Assembly (NCBI GenBank): GCA_020634515.1
Contig: JACKBL010000002.1
Span: 868,001 to 932,000, forward strand
Reading direction: 5' to 3'
Source of the DNA: Ardenticatenales bacterium
Lineage (GTDB): Bacteria; Chloroflexota; Anaerolineae; Promineifilales; Promineifilaceae
Length of the DNA: 64,000 bases
Positions within the stretch are counted from its first letter, which is position 1. Each line of letters starts with the position of its first letter. Positions 1 to 7,654 of this stretch are shown piece after piece. The position numbers were made by a program, and so were the translations under genes. The notes under the pieces are model-generated. The model was given only the letters and a program-made list of their open reading frames with translations, was not told where the DNA came from and ran no database searches.

Positions 1-270
1 TGGGTCGTGTTCGAGCCAAACGACAGCGCCCTTTGGGCTAAAGTACGCCGCGACATCACCTCCTATTTGCGCGTGGTCTGGCGCGGCGGCGCGCTCTTTG
101 GCGCTACCCCCGAACAGGCCTTTTATGTCAAATGCGACGAAGAACTGAACCCGCCGGAAATCCGCGACCTGGGTCAGTTGATCATTGAAGTTGGCCTTGC
201 TCCCGTCAAGCCGGCGGAGTTCGTCATCCTGCGCATCAGCCAATGGGCCGGCGCGGACGCCGAGGCGTGA
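1..270 (+). CDS. Phage-tail-like contractile sheath protein, C-terminal end (5' cut by window edge)
   Basis: The frame is open from the first base and encodes about 89 residues, starting WVVFEPND and ending in ...ISQWAGADAEA. 'FEPND..LW..V...I..YL...WR.GAL.G.T...AFYVKCD' is the typical C-terminal segment of tail sheath proteins of the Afp/Pvc and T4 gp18 type, which form the contractile cylinder around the tube. Its place directly before tube and baseplate genes agrees. The N-terminal bulk lies left of the window. Family assignment is firm; which sheath paralogue it is cannot be said. Confidence 0.85.
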   Translation, partial: WVVFEPNDSALWAKVRRDITSYLRVVWRGGALFGATPEQAFYVKCDEELNPPEIRDLGQLIIEVGLAPVKPAEFVILRISQWAGADAEA

Positions 271-290
271 TAGAGATTCGTTCCGAAATT

Positions 291-368
291 AACAACATCT
301 TCCCGGAAGTTGCTCGTCAGGAGCATCATTTGTGACCAAACTTCCGGGAAGGTCATTCTCAGAGGAGA
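291..368. repeat. Dispersed hairpin repeat, family A, copy 1
   Basis: An inverted repeat with arms CTTCCCGGAAG and CTTCCGGGAAG and a loop of about 30 bases, followed by a conserved tail ending CAGAGGAGA. A near-identical copy follows at 401-477; other family members are at 7583, 27092 (degenerate), 30540 (degenerate), 52366 and 52440. Confidence 0.85.
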
Positions 369-400
369 CAGCACGCGCCGCGTGCGCACCACCATAATTG

Positions 401-477
401 ACAACATCTTCCCGGAAGTTGCTCCTCAGGAGCATCATCTGTGACCAAACTTCCGGGAAGATCATTCTCAGAGGAGA
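401..477. repeat. Dispersed hairpin repeat, family A, copy 2, supplying the tube gene's ribosome binding site
   Basis: Almost the same sequence as 291-368, with only a few substitutions over about 77 bases. Its 3' tail GAGGAGA (471-477) sits 7 bases before the ATG at 485 and serves as Shine-Dalgarno sequence for the tail tube gene. The hairpin would therefore lie immediately 5' of the translation start in the mRNA. Confidence 0.85.
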
Positions 478-484
478 AATCGCT

Positions 485-931
485 ATGGCAGATCGCGAAG
501 ATCCATTGGTTGGCTTTCACTGGGCCTTAGACGTACAGAACGGCAAAATCGTTGGCTATTTTACCGAATGCTCCGGCATCGGTTCTGAACATGACATCAT
601 CGAACACAAGGTCGTCACGGAAACGGGACAGGAAGTGGTGATGAAGATTCCTGGCCGCTTGAAGTGGGAAAACATCGTCCTGAAGCGGGGCATTACCAGC
701 AACATGGACATCTGGAACTGGCGCAAGCAGGTGGAAGATGGGGATGTAGATGGCGCGCGCTGCGATGGTTCCATTGTGATGTACGACCAGTCGTTGAACG
801 AAGTCGCCCGTTGGAATTTTGAGCGCGCCTGGCCGGTGAAGGTGACCGGACCGCAGCCCAAATCGGATAGCAACGAGATCAGCGTCGAAGAGCTGCACAT
901 CACGCACGAATATATCGCTCGCGTCAACTAG
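485..931 (+). CDS. eCIS inner tube protein (T4 gp19 / Pvc1-like family)
   Basis: Encodes 148 residues beginning MADREDPLVGFHWALDVQ. The pattern 'F.v...G...g.F.ecSGig.e.diiEhk.v...G.....kiPGrlkWeni.LkRGit...d.w.W...v..G' is characteristic of phage tail region proteins of the gp19/Hcp-like tube family, which stack as hexamers inside the sheath. The ATG at 485 was chosen over upstream starts because GAGGAGA precedes it at good spacing and homology begins there. A second, more divergent tube paralogue lies at 1559; eCIS loci commonly have two or three, with one acting as the tube-to-spike adaptor. Confidence 0.92.
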   Translation: MADREDPLVGFHWALDVQNGKIVGYFTECSGIGSEHDIIEHKVVTETGQEVVMKIPGRLKWENIVLKRGITSNMDIWNWRKQVEDGDVDGARCDGSIVMYDQSLNEVARWNFERAWPVKVTGPQPKSDSNEISVEELHITHEYIARVN

Positions 932-1012
932 TTTTTGCGGCGCGAATGCGTACGGCGCGCGCCCAGTTGAGGGCGCGTTGCCGGCATCATTCGCGTCCAT
1001 TGATTAAGCCTC

Positions 1013-1372
1013 ATGCAAATCACCTTTGATTTTGTGCTGCCGCGGGGCTACGTGGATGAGACGGGGCAGGTGCATCGCCAGGGTCGGATGCGGCTGGCGA
1101 CGGCGCTGGATGAGATAGAACCGTTGCAGGATGCGCGTGTGCAGGCGAATGAAGCGTATTTGCCCGTGCTGTTGCTGGCGCGGGTGGTGGTGGCGTTGGG
1201 CGAAATGCCGGCAATCACACCCCAAGTGATCGAGCGTCTATTTGCCTCTGACCTGGCCTATCTCCAGGAACTGTACCTGCGTCTGAACAGCCCTACGCCC
1301 GTCGTCGTCGGCGCTGTTTGTCCACAATGCCATACGCAGTTTCAACTGCAAGTGGCCCCGCTGGAACCGTGA
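1013..1372 (+). CDS. Small eCIS tail protein with one CPxC motif (assembly-chaperone-like)
   Basis: A 119-residue protein, mostly helical in appearance. It has a central stretch that fits tail-assembly-chaperone-type proteins found between tube genes in phage-tail-like clusters ('...VVVALGEM..IT..VIE.L...DLAYLQELYLRLN') and a C-terminal CPQC motif at about residues 104-107. One CxxC is only half of a zinc site, so metal binding would require dimerisation or another partner. Start is the only ATG near the conserved region; no strong Shine-Dalgarno is visible. Position between the two tube genes supports a role in tube or sheath assembly, but the exact function is inferred from context. Confidence 0.75.
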   Translation: MQITFDFVLPRGYVDETGQVHRQGRMRLATALDEIEPLQDARVQANEAYLPVLLLARVVVALGEMPAITPQVIERLFASDLAYLQELYLRLNSPTPVVVGAVCPQCHTQFQLQVAPLEP

Positions 1373-1374
1373 TC

Positions 1375-1551
1375 ATGCCGGACGCCGCCATCCCCCCCGA
1401 CACCGGCACAATCACGCCCGAGCTTGTGCGCCAGGTAGCGGAGCGCGTCTACGCCCTCTGGCTGCGGGATTTGCAGATCGAACAGGAGCGGCGACGGCTG
1501 CGCCAGCCCGACAGTCGCGTCCGACGCGGACGCAAGCAAGAGATAAGATAG
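1375..1551 (+). CDS. Very small eCIS-associated protein, mostly one basic amphipathic helix
   Basis: Starts at ATG 1375, two bases after the stop of the preceding gene (tight translational coupling), and gives 58 residues. A short proline-rich start (MPDAAIPPD) leads into a long charged helix, 'TPELVRQVAERVYALWL..LQIEQERRR', and an Arg/Lys-rich end. The helix resembles the C-terminus of the large protein at 1983-4091 ('VDELARRVYDQLKRRLSTDWERTRR'), suggesting a common binding partner. I do not know a function for the family; coding potential is supported by the operon packing and this similarity. Confidence 0.7.
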   Translation: MPDAAIPPDTGTITPELVRQVAERVYALWLRDLQIEQERRRLRQPDSRVRRGRKQEIR

Positions 1552-1558
1552 CGCGGAT

Positions 1559-1996
1559 ATGGACGAGCAAGTACGCGAGAGCATAAACCAGGCATTTCGC
1601 TTCGTGGTGCAGATTGACGGCATCAATCAAGGCGCGTTTACGGAGTGTACGTTGCCGGCAATTGAGTGGGAAGTGCAAGAGGTCAAAGTGGGCGGCCTGA
1701 ACACCTACGTGCCGCAGTTGCCGGGCCGGCGCAAGGCGACCAAACTCACGCTGAAAAACGGCATCGGCACCGGCGACCTGCTGCAATGGTGTCTGGACAC
1801 CATGGGTGAAACCTTCACCCGCCGCGCCATCACGGTCAAACTGTACAACGTGAAGCACGAACCGCTGCTCAACTGGCACATTGCTGATGCCTATCCCGTC
1901 AAGTGGACCGCGCCGCAGTTCAAGACGGACAGCAGCACGGTGGCGATGCAGACGTTAGAACTGGCTTGCGGCGAAATCACGGTTGAGGCGGCGTAG
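1559..1996 (+). CDS. eCIS tube paralogue (gp19 family, probable tube initiator)
   Basis: A 145-residue member of the same tube family as 485-931 ('FRFVVQIDGINQGAFTECT', '..PGRRKATKLTLKNGIGTGDLL.WC', 'YPVKWTAPQFKTDSSTVAMQTLELA'). It lacks the typical loop of the main tube protein and is closer to the forms that cap the baseplate end of the tube in Pvc/Afp systems. ATG at 1559 follows the small helical gene by 7 bases. The 3' end overlaps the earliest possible start of the next gene by 14 bases, indicating one transcription unit. Confidence 0.9.
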   Translation: MDEQVRESINQAFRFVVQIDGINQGAFTECTLPAIEWEVQEVKVGGLNTYVPQLPGRRKATKLTLKNGIGTGDLLQWCLDTMGETFTRRAITVKLYNVKHEPLLNWHIADAYPVKWTAPQFKTDSSTVAMQTLELACGEITVEAA

Positions 1997-4091
1997 TGTG
2001 GTAACACGGCAGCAAAATCCCCTCTGGCGGCATGTGCGGCGGCACCTGTCCATGCCCGTTGTGATGCGCAGTGTGGCCCTGCCGGCATCCCCCATGCCGG
2101 CCACGCCCGCACGCCTGCTCCCCGGCCTTTCGCCGACGCTTCCGCTTGGCTCTCTGGTGGACTGGCCGCCTATCTCGCCGCCGGATTGGTCCCTACCGGC
2201 TGCGCCGCTGCCGGCGCAGCCGCCGGCGCTTGCTCCGCCATTCATTCAGCGGCGGGACATCCCTTCCCCGGCCACGCCATTGCCCCCGGCGCCTGTTTCC
2301 AGACCGGTGCCTTCGGCTGCGCCCGTGCCGGCATCCCCGCCCACCGAGGACCGTGATTGGCGACGCCTGCAAACCATCATGCGCAAGCATGAGGCGCGCA
2401 AGCAACAGGAAGATGGCGACGTGTCACCGCCCGCTCCCACGATCTCCGCGCCGGCGGTGCAGCGCCAGGAGACACCCCCGGCGATTGAGTCGCTCGCCCC
2501 CCTGGCCCCGGAATCGTTGCCACGCCCCCAGGCGGAGATGGATGTTTTGCCCGCGCCAACACCGGCGGCGATGCCATCGCCCGTGAGCGAGCCGTCTTTG
2601 CTGGACCGTGTGGTGCGGCGGGTGCAGCGTTTTTGGGAGCGTCCGCCAGAGCCGCCTGCGCCGCCTGCTGTGGTTCAACGTCAGCCGGATGAGGATGCCG
2701 GCACGGGCGGGACAACGGTCGGCGGCAGCATGATCGTGGGCGGCGATCTACAATCCGGCGCTGTTACCGTGGCGGGCGATTTGCAGGTAGCCGGTTCATT
2801 GACAAACGCGGGGTCTTTGGACGTAGGCGGCGGCGTGCGCGCGGGTGGCGCGGTGACGGCGGCGGCGGCGAACGTGGGCGGCAATGTGGAGGCGGGGGGA
2901 ACGGTCAATTTGTCCGGTGCGTCGGAGGTGGGGGGGAGCGTGGATGCCGGCACAACCGTCCTCACACGGAGCGTTACCACCGTCGGCGGAGACGTGAATG
3001 CCGGTGTCTCCGCCGCCCTCAGCGGCATCAGCAACGTCGGCGGTAACGTGGAAGCGGGAGCGAGCATGGCCGCCAGTGGCTCGCTTGTCGCCGGCGGCGA
3101 TGTGCGCGCAGCGGGCACGGTGAGCGTCAGCGGAGGCCCGACATCCATTGGCGGAAACGTGGAAGCCGGCGGCAGTCTGGTTACCGGCGGTCCCGTCGAA
3201 GTGGGTGGCGGTGTCAGTGGCAGTTCCGTGAGCATGTCCGGTGATGGCACGTCGGTGGGCGGTGACGTGCGCGCCGCCGGCGCGTTGTCCACGAGTGGCT
3301 CTACGACTATCGGTGGCGGTATGCTGGCTGCGGGTGTATTGTCCAGCGCGGGCGTGACCCATGTCGGCGGCAGCCTGAATGTAGCCGGCAGCGCGGCTTT
3401 CAGTGGGGCAACGAGTGTGGGGGGAAATGTGCATATTGCCGGCAATGCTGCCGGCATTGGTGGCGAGAATACACCGGCCGTCCAGCGCGCGCCCGATCCT
3501 GACGCCCCCTCGACTCCGCTCCAAGAAGCGTGGCCCGTGCAGCGCCGCGCCGTGGACGCCCCCGCGCCGACGTCGCCTCGCGCACCGGAGAAAACAACCC
3601 CCATGCGCGAACGGGACGCCACGGACACGCGGGTCGAAGCTATTTTGCGGCAAGTAGACGCCGCCCGCCCCACCGACTCCCGCATTGAGTTAGTCACACC
3701 GCGCCGGCCTCGTCCGACCCTGGCGCGTCAGCCAGAGGCAGGATCACAAACGCCATCCGCGCCCCGGCGGCAAAACACGGCAACGCCGCCGCCCGCGACG
3801 CCCGTTCCCACGGAAATTGGCCCGCTCCCCGCCGACCTGTGGACCCTCCTGGGCGAGACGCCGCCCGCGTCTACCGCCCCGCCACCGCCCGTTATCATGC
3901 GCAGCGTGGACACCGCTCCCGCTCCCGCGCCCCAGTTAGCGCCCGCCCCTCCCGCCCCCGCTCCTGACGCACCGCCAACGGCGGACGCGGAAGATGGCAT
4001 CAACGTAGATGAACTGGCACGCCGGGTCTACGATCAACTCAAACGCCGCCTGTCCACCGACTGGGAACGCACCCGCCGGGTACTTCCATGA
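1983..4091 (+). CDS. Large eCIS-associated protein: proline-rich arms around an 18-residue-repeat beta-solenoid
   Basis: Up to 702 residues; the start is uncertain (TTG 1983, GTG 1998 or ATG 2052). Residues about 1-235 are proline-rich with several 'QRR/VQRQ' motifs. Residues about 240-495 contain roughly a dozen repeats of 18 residues, each opening (V/I)GG-x-(V/L/M), the pattern of bactofilin-like or other beta-solenoid folds. Residues 500-660 are again proline-rich, and the last 35 form a basic helix (VDELARRVYDQLKRRL). No catalytic motif is seen. The position between tube and baseplate genes suggests a structural part such as a fibre, collar or scaffold, or a loaded cargo; the sequence does not decide. 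Confidence 0.75.
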   Translation: MRRRSVVTRQQNPLWRHVRRHLSMPVVMRSVALPASPMPATPARLLPGLSPTLPLGSLVDWPPISPPDWSLPAAPLPAQPPALAPPFIQRRDIPSPATPLPPAPVSRPVPSAAPVPASPPTEDRDWRRLQTIMRKHEARKQQEDGDVSPPAPTISAPAVQRQETPPAIESLAPLAPESLPRPQAEMDVLPAPTPAAMPSPVSEPSLLDRVVRRVQRFWERPPEPPAPPAVVQRQPDEDAGTGGTTVGGSMIVGGDLQSGAVTVAGDLQVAGSLTNAGSLDVGGGVRAGGAVTAAAANVGGNVEAGGTVNLSGASEVGGSVDAGTTVLTRSVTTVGGDVNAGVSAALSGISNVGGNVEAGASMAASGSLVAGGDVRAAGTVSVSGGPTSIGGNVEAGGSLVTGGPVEVGGGVSGSSVSMSGDGTSVGGDVRAAGALSTSGSTTIGGGMLAAGVLSSAGVTHVGGSLNVAGSAAFSGATSVGGNVHIAGNAAGIGGENTPAVQRAPDPDAPSTPLQEAWPVQRRAVDAPAPTSPRAPEKTTPMRERDATDTRVEAILRQVDAARPTDSRIELVTPRRPRPTLARQPEAGSQTPSAPRRQNTATPPPATPVPTEIGPLPADLWTLLGETPPASTAPPPPVIMRSVDTAPAPAPQLAPAPPAPAPDAPPTADAEDGINVDELARRVYDQLKRRLSTDWERTRRVLP

Positions 4092-4428
4092 AAGGATAGT
4101 AGTGTCTTATTGGGCTGGTTCTAATGAATCTGGATCATGAGATTTCGATATAGGCGACAAGGAATTGGCTGGCAAAGTTGGGGTCATTTGGCTTCTCCTT
4201 GATGCGATTAGGGATGTCATTTCGAAGAAGCGCCTGCCTGGGATAGACGCTATTGGCACGTCTTTGGTTGAAGCACAACGGGCTGTGGATAGGGCCAGGT
4301 TGGAAAGTTAGTTGGATGTGCGCCAAACTCTTACGTGATTCTTGTACAATGGTATTTTTCTGAATATTGTCTTTTACCGATTGCTTGCCCAAAGATCAGT
4401 ATTTGACTTCACATTGGGAGGTTTTCCT
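4092..4428. other. AT-richer spacer with a possible gene remnant
   Basis: No convincing gene. On the + strand, frame 4141-4311 is open and protein-like (DFDIGDKELAGKVGVIWLLL... to a TAG at 4309-4311). It is closed on the left by a TGA at 4138 and has no ATG, so it looks like the 3' remnant of a lost gene rather than an active one. The minus-strand frame 4135-4392 has an unconvincing composition. Base composition is clearly lower in GC than in the flanking tail genes. Confidence 0.4.
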
Positions 4429-4686
4429 ATGAGTAAGACCAGCGTCATGTATTTTGAAAAAGAAGACATTTTGCATCTGGTCATTTCCGAGGAACCAGAA
4501 GCGAGAAGTATTGAACTAGGACCAAACATAACGGCGGAACTAAACGAGAAAGGAGAACTGATTGGCGTGGAAATAGTGAATGCCGCAGCTTTCCTGCGTG
4601 ATTCGATTCTGGAGTCTATTCAGTTCAAGATGTTGGAATCAATGATGCCTGGCGCTGTCGCATCTGAATCTGAAGTTGCCGCGTGA
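4429..4686 (+). CDS. DUF2283-family small protein (probable antitoxin-type)
   Basis: An 85-residue protein starting MSKTSVMYFEKEDILHLVI. 'YF...D.L.l.......s.EL.pni.aE.dekGelIGiEI..AA.fL' is the DUF2283 signature, a compact beta-rich family usually found as isolated small genes and often beside DUF4258 toxins. ATG 4429 was chosen because GGGAGG stands 6-7 bases upstream; the frame itself could extend to 4342. No DUF4258 partner is visible in either direction, so it may be orphaned. It lies in an AT-richer insert inside the tail cluster and has no expected role in the injection machine. Confidence 0.8.
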   Translation: MSKTSVMYFEKEDILHLVISEEPEARSIELGPNITAELNEKGELIGVEIVNAAAFLRDSILESIQFKMLESMMPGAVASESEVAA

Positions 4687-4729
4687 CGAGATCGTAAGGA
4701 ACGGTTCGAGAATAACTTCACACGTTTTG

Positions 4730-4870
4730 TGGCGTTTACTGACGAACTATTCATCATGGCGGCTGTCCGCGCATTTCCGCTAGCTTAACCACGGACAGCC
4801 ACTAAGTAGCCGCTCGCAAATAAGTTAGTGGTTTTCAGATTGGTCCAATCTCGGAGATTGGACCAATCTT
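4730..4870. repeat. Intergenic inverted repeats (families C and B)
   Basis: Two hairpins. First, GGCTGTCCGCG...CGGACAGCC at about 4761-4800, related to intergenic blocks at 26913, 39442 and 46160. Second, a perfect 15-bp stem AGATTGGTCCAATCT/AGATTGGACCAATCT with a loop of only CGG at 4838-4870, related to elements at 8479 and 62658. Neither is followed by a T-run of terminator type. Confidence 0.75.
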
Positions 4871-4942
4871 GCCAAATTAATAACGGGCGGTTACTAACCG
4901 TAAGATGGTGCATGACCCTTGAGACTGAATAGCGACAAAGGG

Positions 4943-5107
4943 ATGACGATGGTCAAGACAGTTGAAGCGATATTTGATGGGCATGTGTTTCTTTCTACGG
5001 AACCCTTTACGCTCATGCCGAACACCTCCGTGAGAATCGTTATAGATTCTCATTTTCAACAGGCGGGTTTTCGGATAATACCGCGGGAAGACGAATCCTA
5101 TGGATAG
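4943..5107 (+). CDS. AF2212-like (DUF104-type) antitoxin homologue
   Basis: About 54 residues. The segment 'VKTVEAIFDGHVFLSTEPFTLMPNTSVRIVI' matches the N-terminal beta-hairpin pattern of AF2212-like antitoxins ('..veAiye.GvlkPlepl.l.eG..V.V.i'). Start is ATG 4943 or ATG 4949; AAAGGG at 4937-4942 favours the second. The 3' end overlaps the start of the LysM gene by 8 bases in another frame. No VapC/PIN toxin follows, so it is another orphan antitoxin-like gene; it may now mainly couple translation into the next gene. Family call is moderate because the protein is short. Confidence 0.6.
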   Translation: MTMVKTVEAIFDGHVFLSTEPFTLMPNTSVRIVIDSHFQQAGFRIIPREDESYG

Positions 5108-5768
5108 CGAACTGGTGGCGGCGGAAATTTGCGAGGTGGACGAGAGCGGAGAGGCGAAGAGCGGCGGCGTCTCGGTTACGTGTATGTTCAATCCGTTTGA
5201 GTACACGGTTTCCAAGACGAACACGTACGAGGAGAAGTCGCGCAATCGCTCTAGCGTGCCGCATGTGGAGTTCAAGAAGGCGGGGGCGCAAACGCTGCGC
5301 CTGAAGCTGATTTTTGATAGCTACGAGGCGCAAACGGACGTGAGCGAGACGACGCGCCTGTTATGGAAGTTGATGGAGTCGAAGACGCGCCAAAATGGCA
5401 ACCGCACGGAAAAAGTGCCGCCGCCGGAAGTGGCATTTTCCTGGGGCGTGTTCCGCTTCGTCTCCGTGATCACGAACATGACGCAGAAGTTCACGCTGTT
5501 TCTGGCGAATGGCACGCCCGTACGCGCGGAGGTGGACATCACCTTCACGCAGCATAAGGATGTGGAGGATTATGGTCGGCAGAACCCGACTTCTGGCGGC
5601 GGCCCCACGGAGCGTATCTGGCAGGTGACGGCGGGGGACCGGCTGGATACGATTGCCGCGGCGGTGTACAACGACGCGACAAAATGGCCGCTGATCGCCG
5701 CGCACAATGGACTCGTGAATCCGCACCGTTTGCGTCCCGGCCAACGCCTGAACATTCCCGCGCGTTAA
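5100..5768 (+). CDS. eCIS baseplate/tail protein with C-terminal LysM domain (Pvc7/Afp7-like)
   Basis: A 222-residue protein. Residues 1-150 follow the pattern of phage-tail LysM-associated proteins ('VTCMFNPFEYTVSKTN.Y', 'LRLKLIFDSYE...DVSETT..LW.LM', 'PPPEVAFSWG.FRF...I..MTQKFTLFLANGTPVRAEVDITF.Q'). Residues about 170-222 form a LysM domain (WQVTAGDRLDTIAAAVYND...PLIAAHNGL..P..L.PGQRLNIP), a fold that binds glycan chains and in phage gp53-like proteins holds the spike complex. Gene order LysM, then VgrG, then PAAR is standard for eCIS baseplates. The ATG lies inside the preceding small gene, implying coupling. Confidence 0.9.
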   Translation: MDSELVAAEICEVDESGEAKSGGVSVTCMFNPFEYTVSKTNTYEEKSRNRSSVPHVEFKKAGAQTLRLKLIFDSYEAQTDVSETTRLLWKLMESKTRQNGNRTEKVPPPEVAFSWGVFRFVSVITNMTQKFTLFLANGTPVRAEVDITFTQHKDVEDYGRQNPTSGGGPTERIWQVTAGDRLDTIAAAVYNDATKWPLIAAHNGLVNPHRLRPGQRLNIPAR

Positions 5769-5778
5769 AGATTGGCTC

Positions 5779-5861
5779 TACTGAAAAAAGGCCAAAAACC
5801 GGGTTTTTACACATGAACTCTGGTAATTTCAACCGGGCAATCGAAAAACCCGGTTTCTTCA
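5779..5861. repeat. Inverted repeat of the AAACCGGGTTT type (family D) overlapping the spike gene's leader
   Basis: The left arm contains CTGAA and AAAAACCGGGTTTTT; the right arm is AAAAACCCGGTTTCTTCAG, ending where the spike gene starts. The same core (ACACCCGGTTTCT...) builds the tandem repeats at 41121-41420. No T-run follows, so a simple terminator is unlikely. Confidence 0.7.
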
Positions 5862-7562
5862 GTGAATAAGGACATGCCTGAATCACAGCCACTTGCCAGT
5901 CGCATATACGTTGAGGTGGAGGGGAGCGAGCTGCCCGCCGATGTTTTTAGCAACCTGCTGGAAGTGACGGTGGATCAGCACGCCCATTTGCCCGCTATGT
6001 TTACGGCGCGCCTGGCGGACCGCGACCTGTCGCTGCTGGATGGTGGCCCATTTGACCTGGCGAAGGCGGTGAAGATTGAGGCGGCGCGGGAAGATGGCGA
6101 GAAGGTGACGCTGTTTGAGGGGGAGATCACGGCGTTGGAGCCGGCATTTGGCGAGGGCATGGTGGCGGAACTGGTGGTGCGGGGGTATGACAAGTTGCAC
6201 CGCCTGTTTCGAGAGACAAAAAGCCGCGCTTTTGTGAACAAGAAGGACAGCGACCTGGCGCGGGAAATGGCCCAGGCTGCCGGTTTGCAGGCGGAGGTGG
6301 ACAGCACGGCGACCGTTTACGACCATCTGTACCAGCACAATCAGTCGGACCTGGCGTTTTTGATGCAGCGGGCGTGGCGCATTGGTTACGAGTGCTTTGT
6401 GGAGGGGGGAAAGTTGTATTTTCGCCAGCCGCCGCGCGGCGGGGCGGCGCTGACGCTGCACTGGGGGGATGATTTGCAGTCGTTTATGCCGCGGATGACG
6501 CTGGCGGAACAGGTGGACGAGGTGATTGTGAAGGGGTGGGACGCGGAGCAGCAGCAGGCGATTGTGGGGCGGGCGCAAGCGACGGATGGGCGGCTCTATC
6601 CGCGGATTGAGGAGTCCCGCAGCGGCGCGGAGTGGGCGGGGCAGTTTGGGCAGGGCAAGCTGGTGATTGTGAATCAGCCGGTGGTTAGCCAGGCGGAGGC
6701 GGATGCGTTGGCGGCGGCGCGGTTGAATGAGTTGAGCGGGGCGTTTGTGGAGGCGGATGGAGTGGCATTTCGTCGCCCGGAGATTAAGGCGGGGCAGTTG
6801 GTGGATTTGCAGGCGTTGGGTCAGCGGTTTAGCGGCACGTATTTGGTGACGAGCGCGACGCACGTTTATGCGCCGGAGGGGTTGACGACGCATTTTTGCG
6901 TGCGGGGGACGCGGACGGGGATGTTGGCGGATCAATTGGGGGCGGGAGATGCCGGCATTTCCTGGCCCGGCATCGTCACGGCAATCGTCACCAACGTGGA
7001 TGACCCGCAAAATTGGGGCCGCGTCAAACTCAAATTCCCCTGGATGGCCGACGACGCCGAAAGCACCTGGGCGCGCGTCGTGGGCATCGGCGCGGGACCG
7101 GAAGCGGGCTGGTACGTCATGCCCGCCGTCGCTGATGAAGTGGTCGTGGCCTTTGAACACGGCGACTTTGACCGCCCGTTTGTTATTGGCGGCCTCTGGA
7201 ACGGGCAGCACGCGCCGCCGCCGGAACACGTCGCGGGTGGCGACCAGCCGCTGGTGCGCGTGTGGCGCTCCCGTGGCGGACACACGATTGCGACTTATGA
7301 CAACCGGGATAACAAGGTGGAGGTCAAAAGTGCCGGCGGGCATACGGTGACACTGGATGACGCGAATAAGAAGTTGATCATCAGCAGTGGCGGCGGTCTG
7401 ACGTTGACGTTGGATGATAATGGACGCAAGATTGTGCTGGATGGTAGCGGGGATGTAGAGATAAATGCCGGCAGCAATCTCAAACTCACGGCCACGATGA
7501 ACATGGACCTGGAAGCGAACGGCCAGGTGACGATAAAGGGCGCGGTGATTAATCTGAATTGA
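5862..7562 (+). CDS. VgrG/gpD-gp5-like spike protein of the eCIS (Pvc8/Afp8-like)
   Basis: Up to 566 residues. Residues 1-345 resemble the gp27/gpD hub ('GFE.EI.ALEP', 'V.GYDKLHRLFR..KSRAFVNKKDSDLAREMAQAAGL'). Residues about 363-450 are the gp5 OB-fold ('PGIVTAIVTNVDDP..WGRVKLKFPWM', 'ARVVGIGAGPEAGWY.MP.V.DEVVVAFEHGD'). Residues 485-566 are a beta-helical needle ending in VTIKGAVINLN. It forms the trimeric spike that carries the PAAR tip. Start may be GTG 5862 or ATG 5874 (MPESQPL); the second has AAGGA very close upstream. No extra C-terminal effector domain is present. Confidence 0.93.
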   Translation: MNKDMPESQPLASRIYVEVEGSELPADVFSNLLEVTVDQHAHLPAMFTARLADRDLSLLDGGPFDLAKAVKIEAAREDGEKVTLFEGEITALEPAFGEGMVAELVVRGYDKLHRLFRETKSRAFVNKKDSDLAREMAQAAGLQAEVDSTATVYDHLYQHNQSDLAFLMQRAWRIGYECFVEGGKLYFRQPPRGGAALTLHWGDDLQSFMPRMTLAEQVDEVIVKGWDAEQQQAIVGRAQATDGRLYPRIEESRSGAEWAGQFGQGKLVIVNQPVVSQAEADALAAARLNELSGAFVEADGVAFRRPEIKAGQLVDLQALGQRFSGTYLVTSATHVYAPEGLTTHFCVRGTRTGMLADQLGAGDAGISWPGIVTAIVTNVDDPQNWGRVKLKFPWMADDAESTWARVVGIGAGPEAGWYVMPAVADEVVVAFEHGDFDRPFVIGGLWNGQHAPPPEHVAGGDQPLVRVWRSRGGHTIATYDNRDNKVEVKSAGGHTVTLDDANKKLIISSGGGLTLTLDDNGRKIVLDGSGDVEINAGSNLKLTATMNMDLEANGQVTIKGAVINLN

Positions 7563-7582
7563 TTTTTTTTGCGTTAGATCAA

Positions 7583-7643
7583 TCTTCCCGGAAGCTGTTT
7601 TGATGATGCCTTTTGCTTGAGATTAGCTTCCGGGAAGGTTCGT
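7583..7643. repeat. Family A hairpin before the PAAR gene
   Basis: Arms CTTCCCGGAAGCT and AGCTTCCGGGAAG with a loop of about 30 bases, followed by a GAGGG sequence that acts as Shine-Dalgarno for the ATG at 7655. The layout repeats that before the tube gene. Confidence 0.8.
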
Positions 7644-7654
7644 CTGAGGGAAAT

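Noticed and set aside
4135..4392. Minus-strand frame of 85 codons next to DUF2283, checked as a DUF4258 toxin
   Set aside because: It lacks the His/Arg pattern of DUF4258 and has no ribosome site.
5883..7343. Long minus-strand frame opposite the spike gene
   Set aside because: Arg/His/Leu-rich translation without homology; shadow of the VgrG gene.
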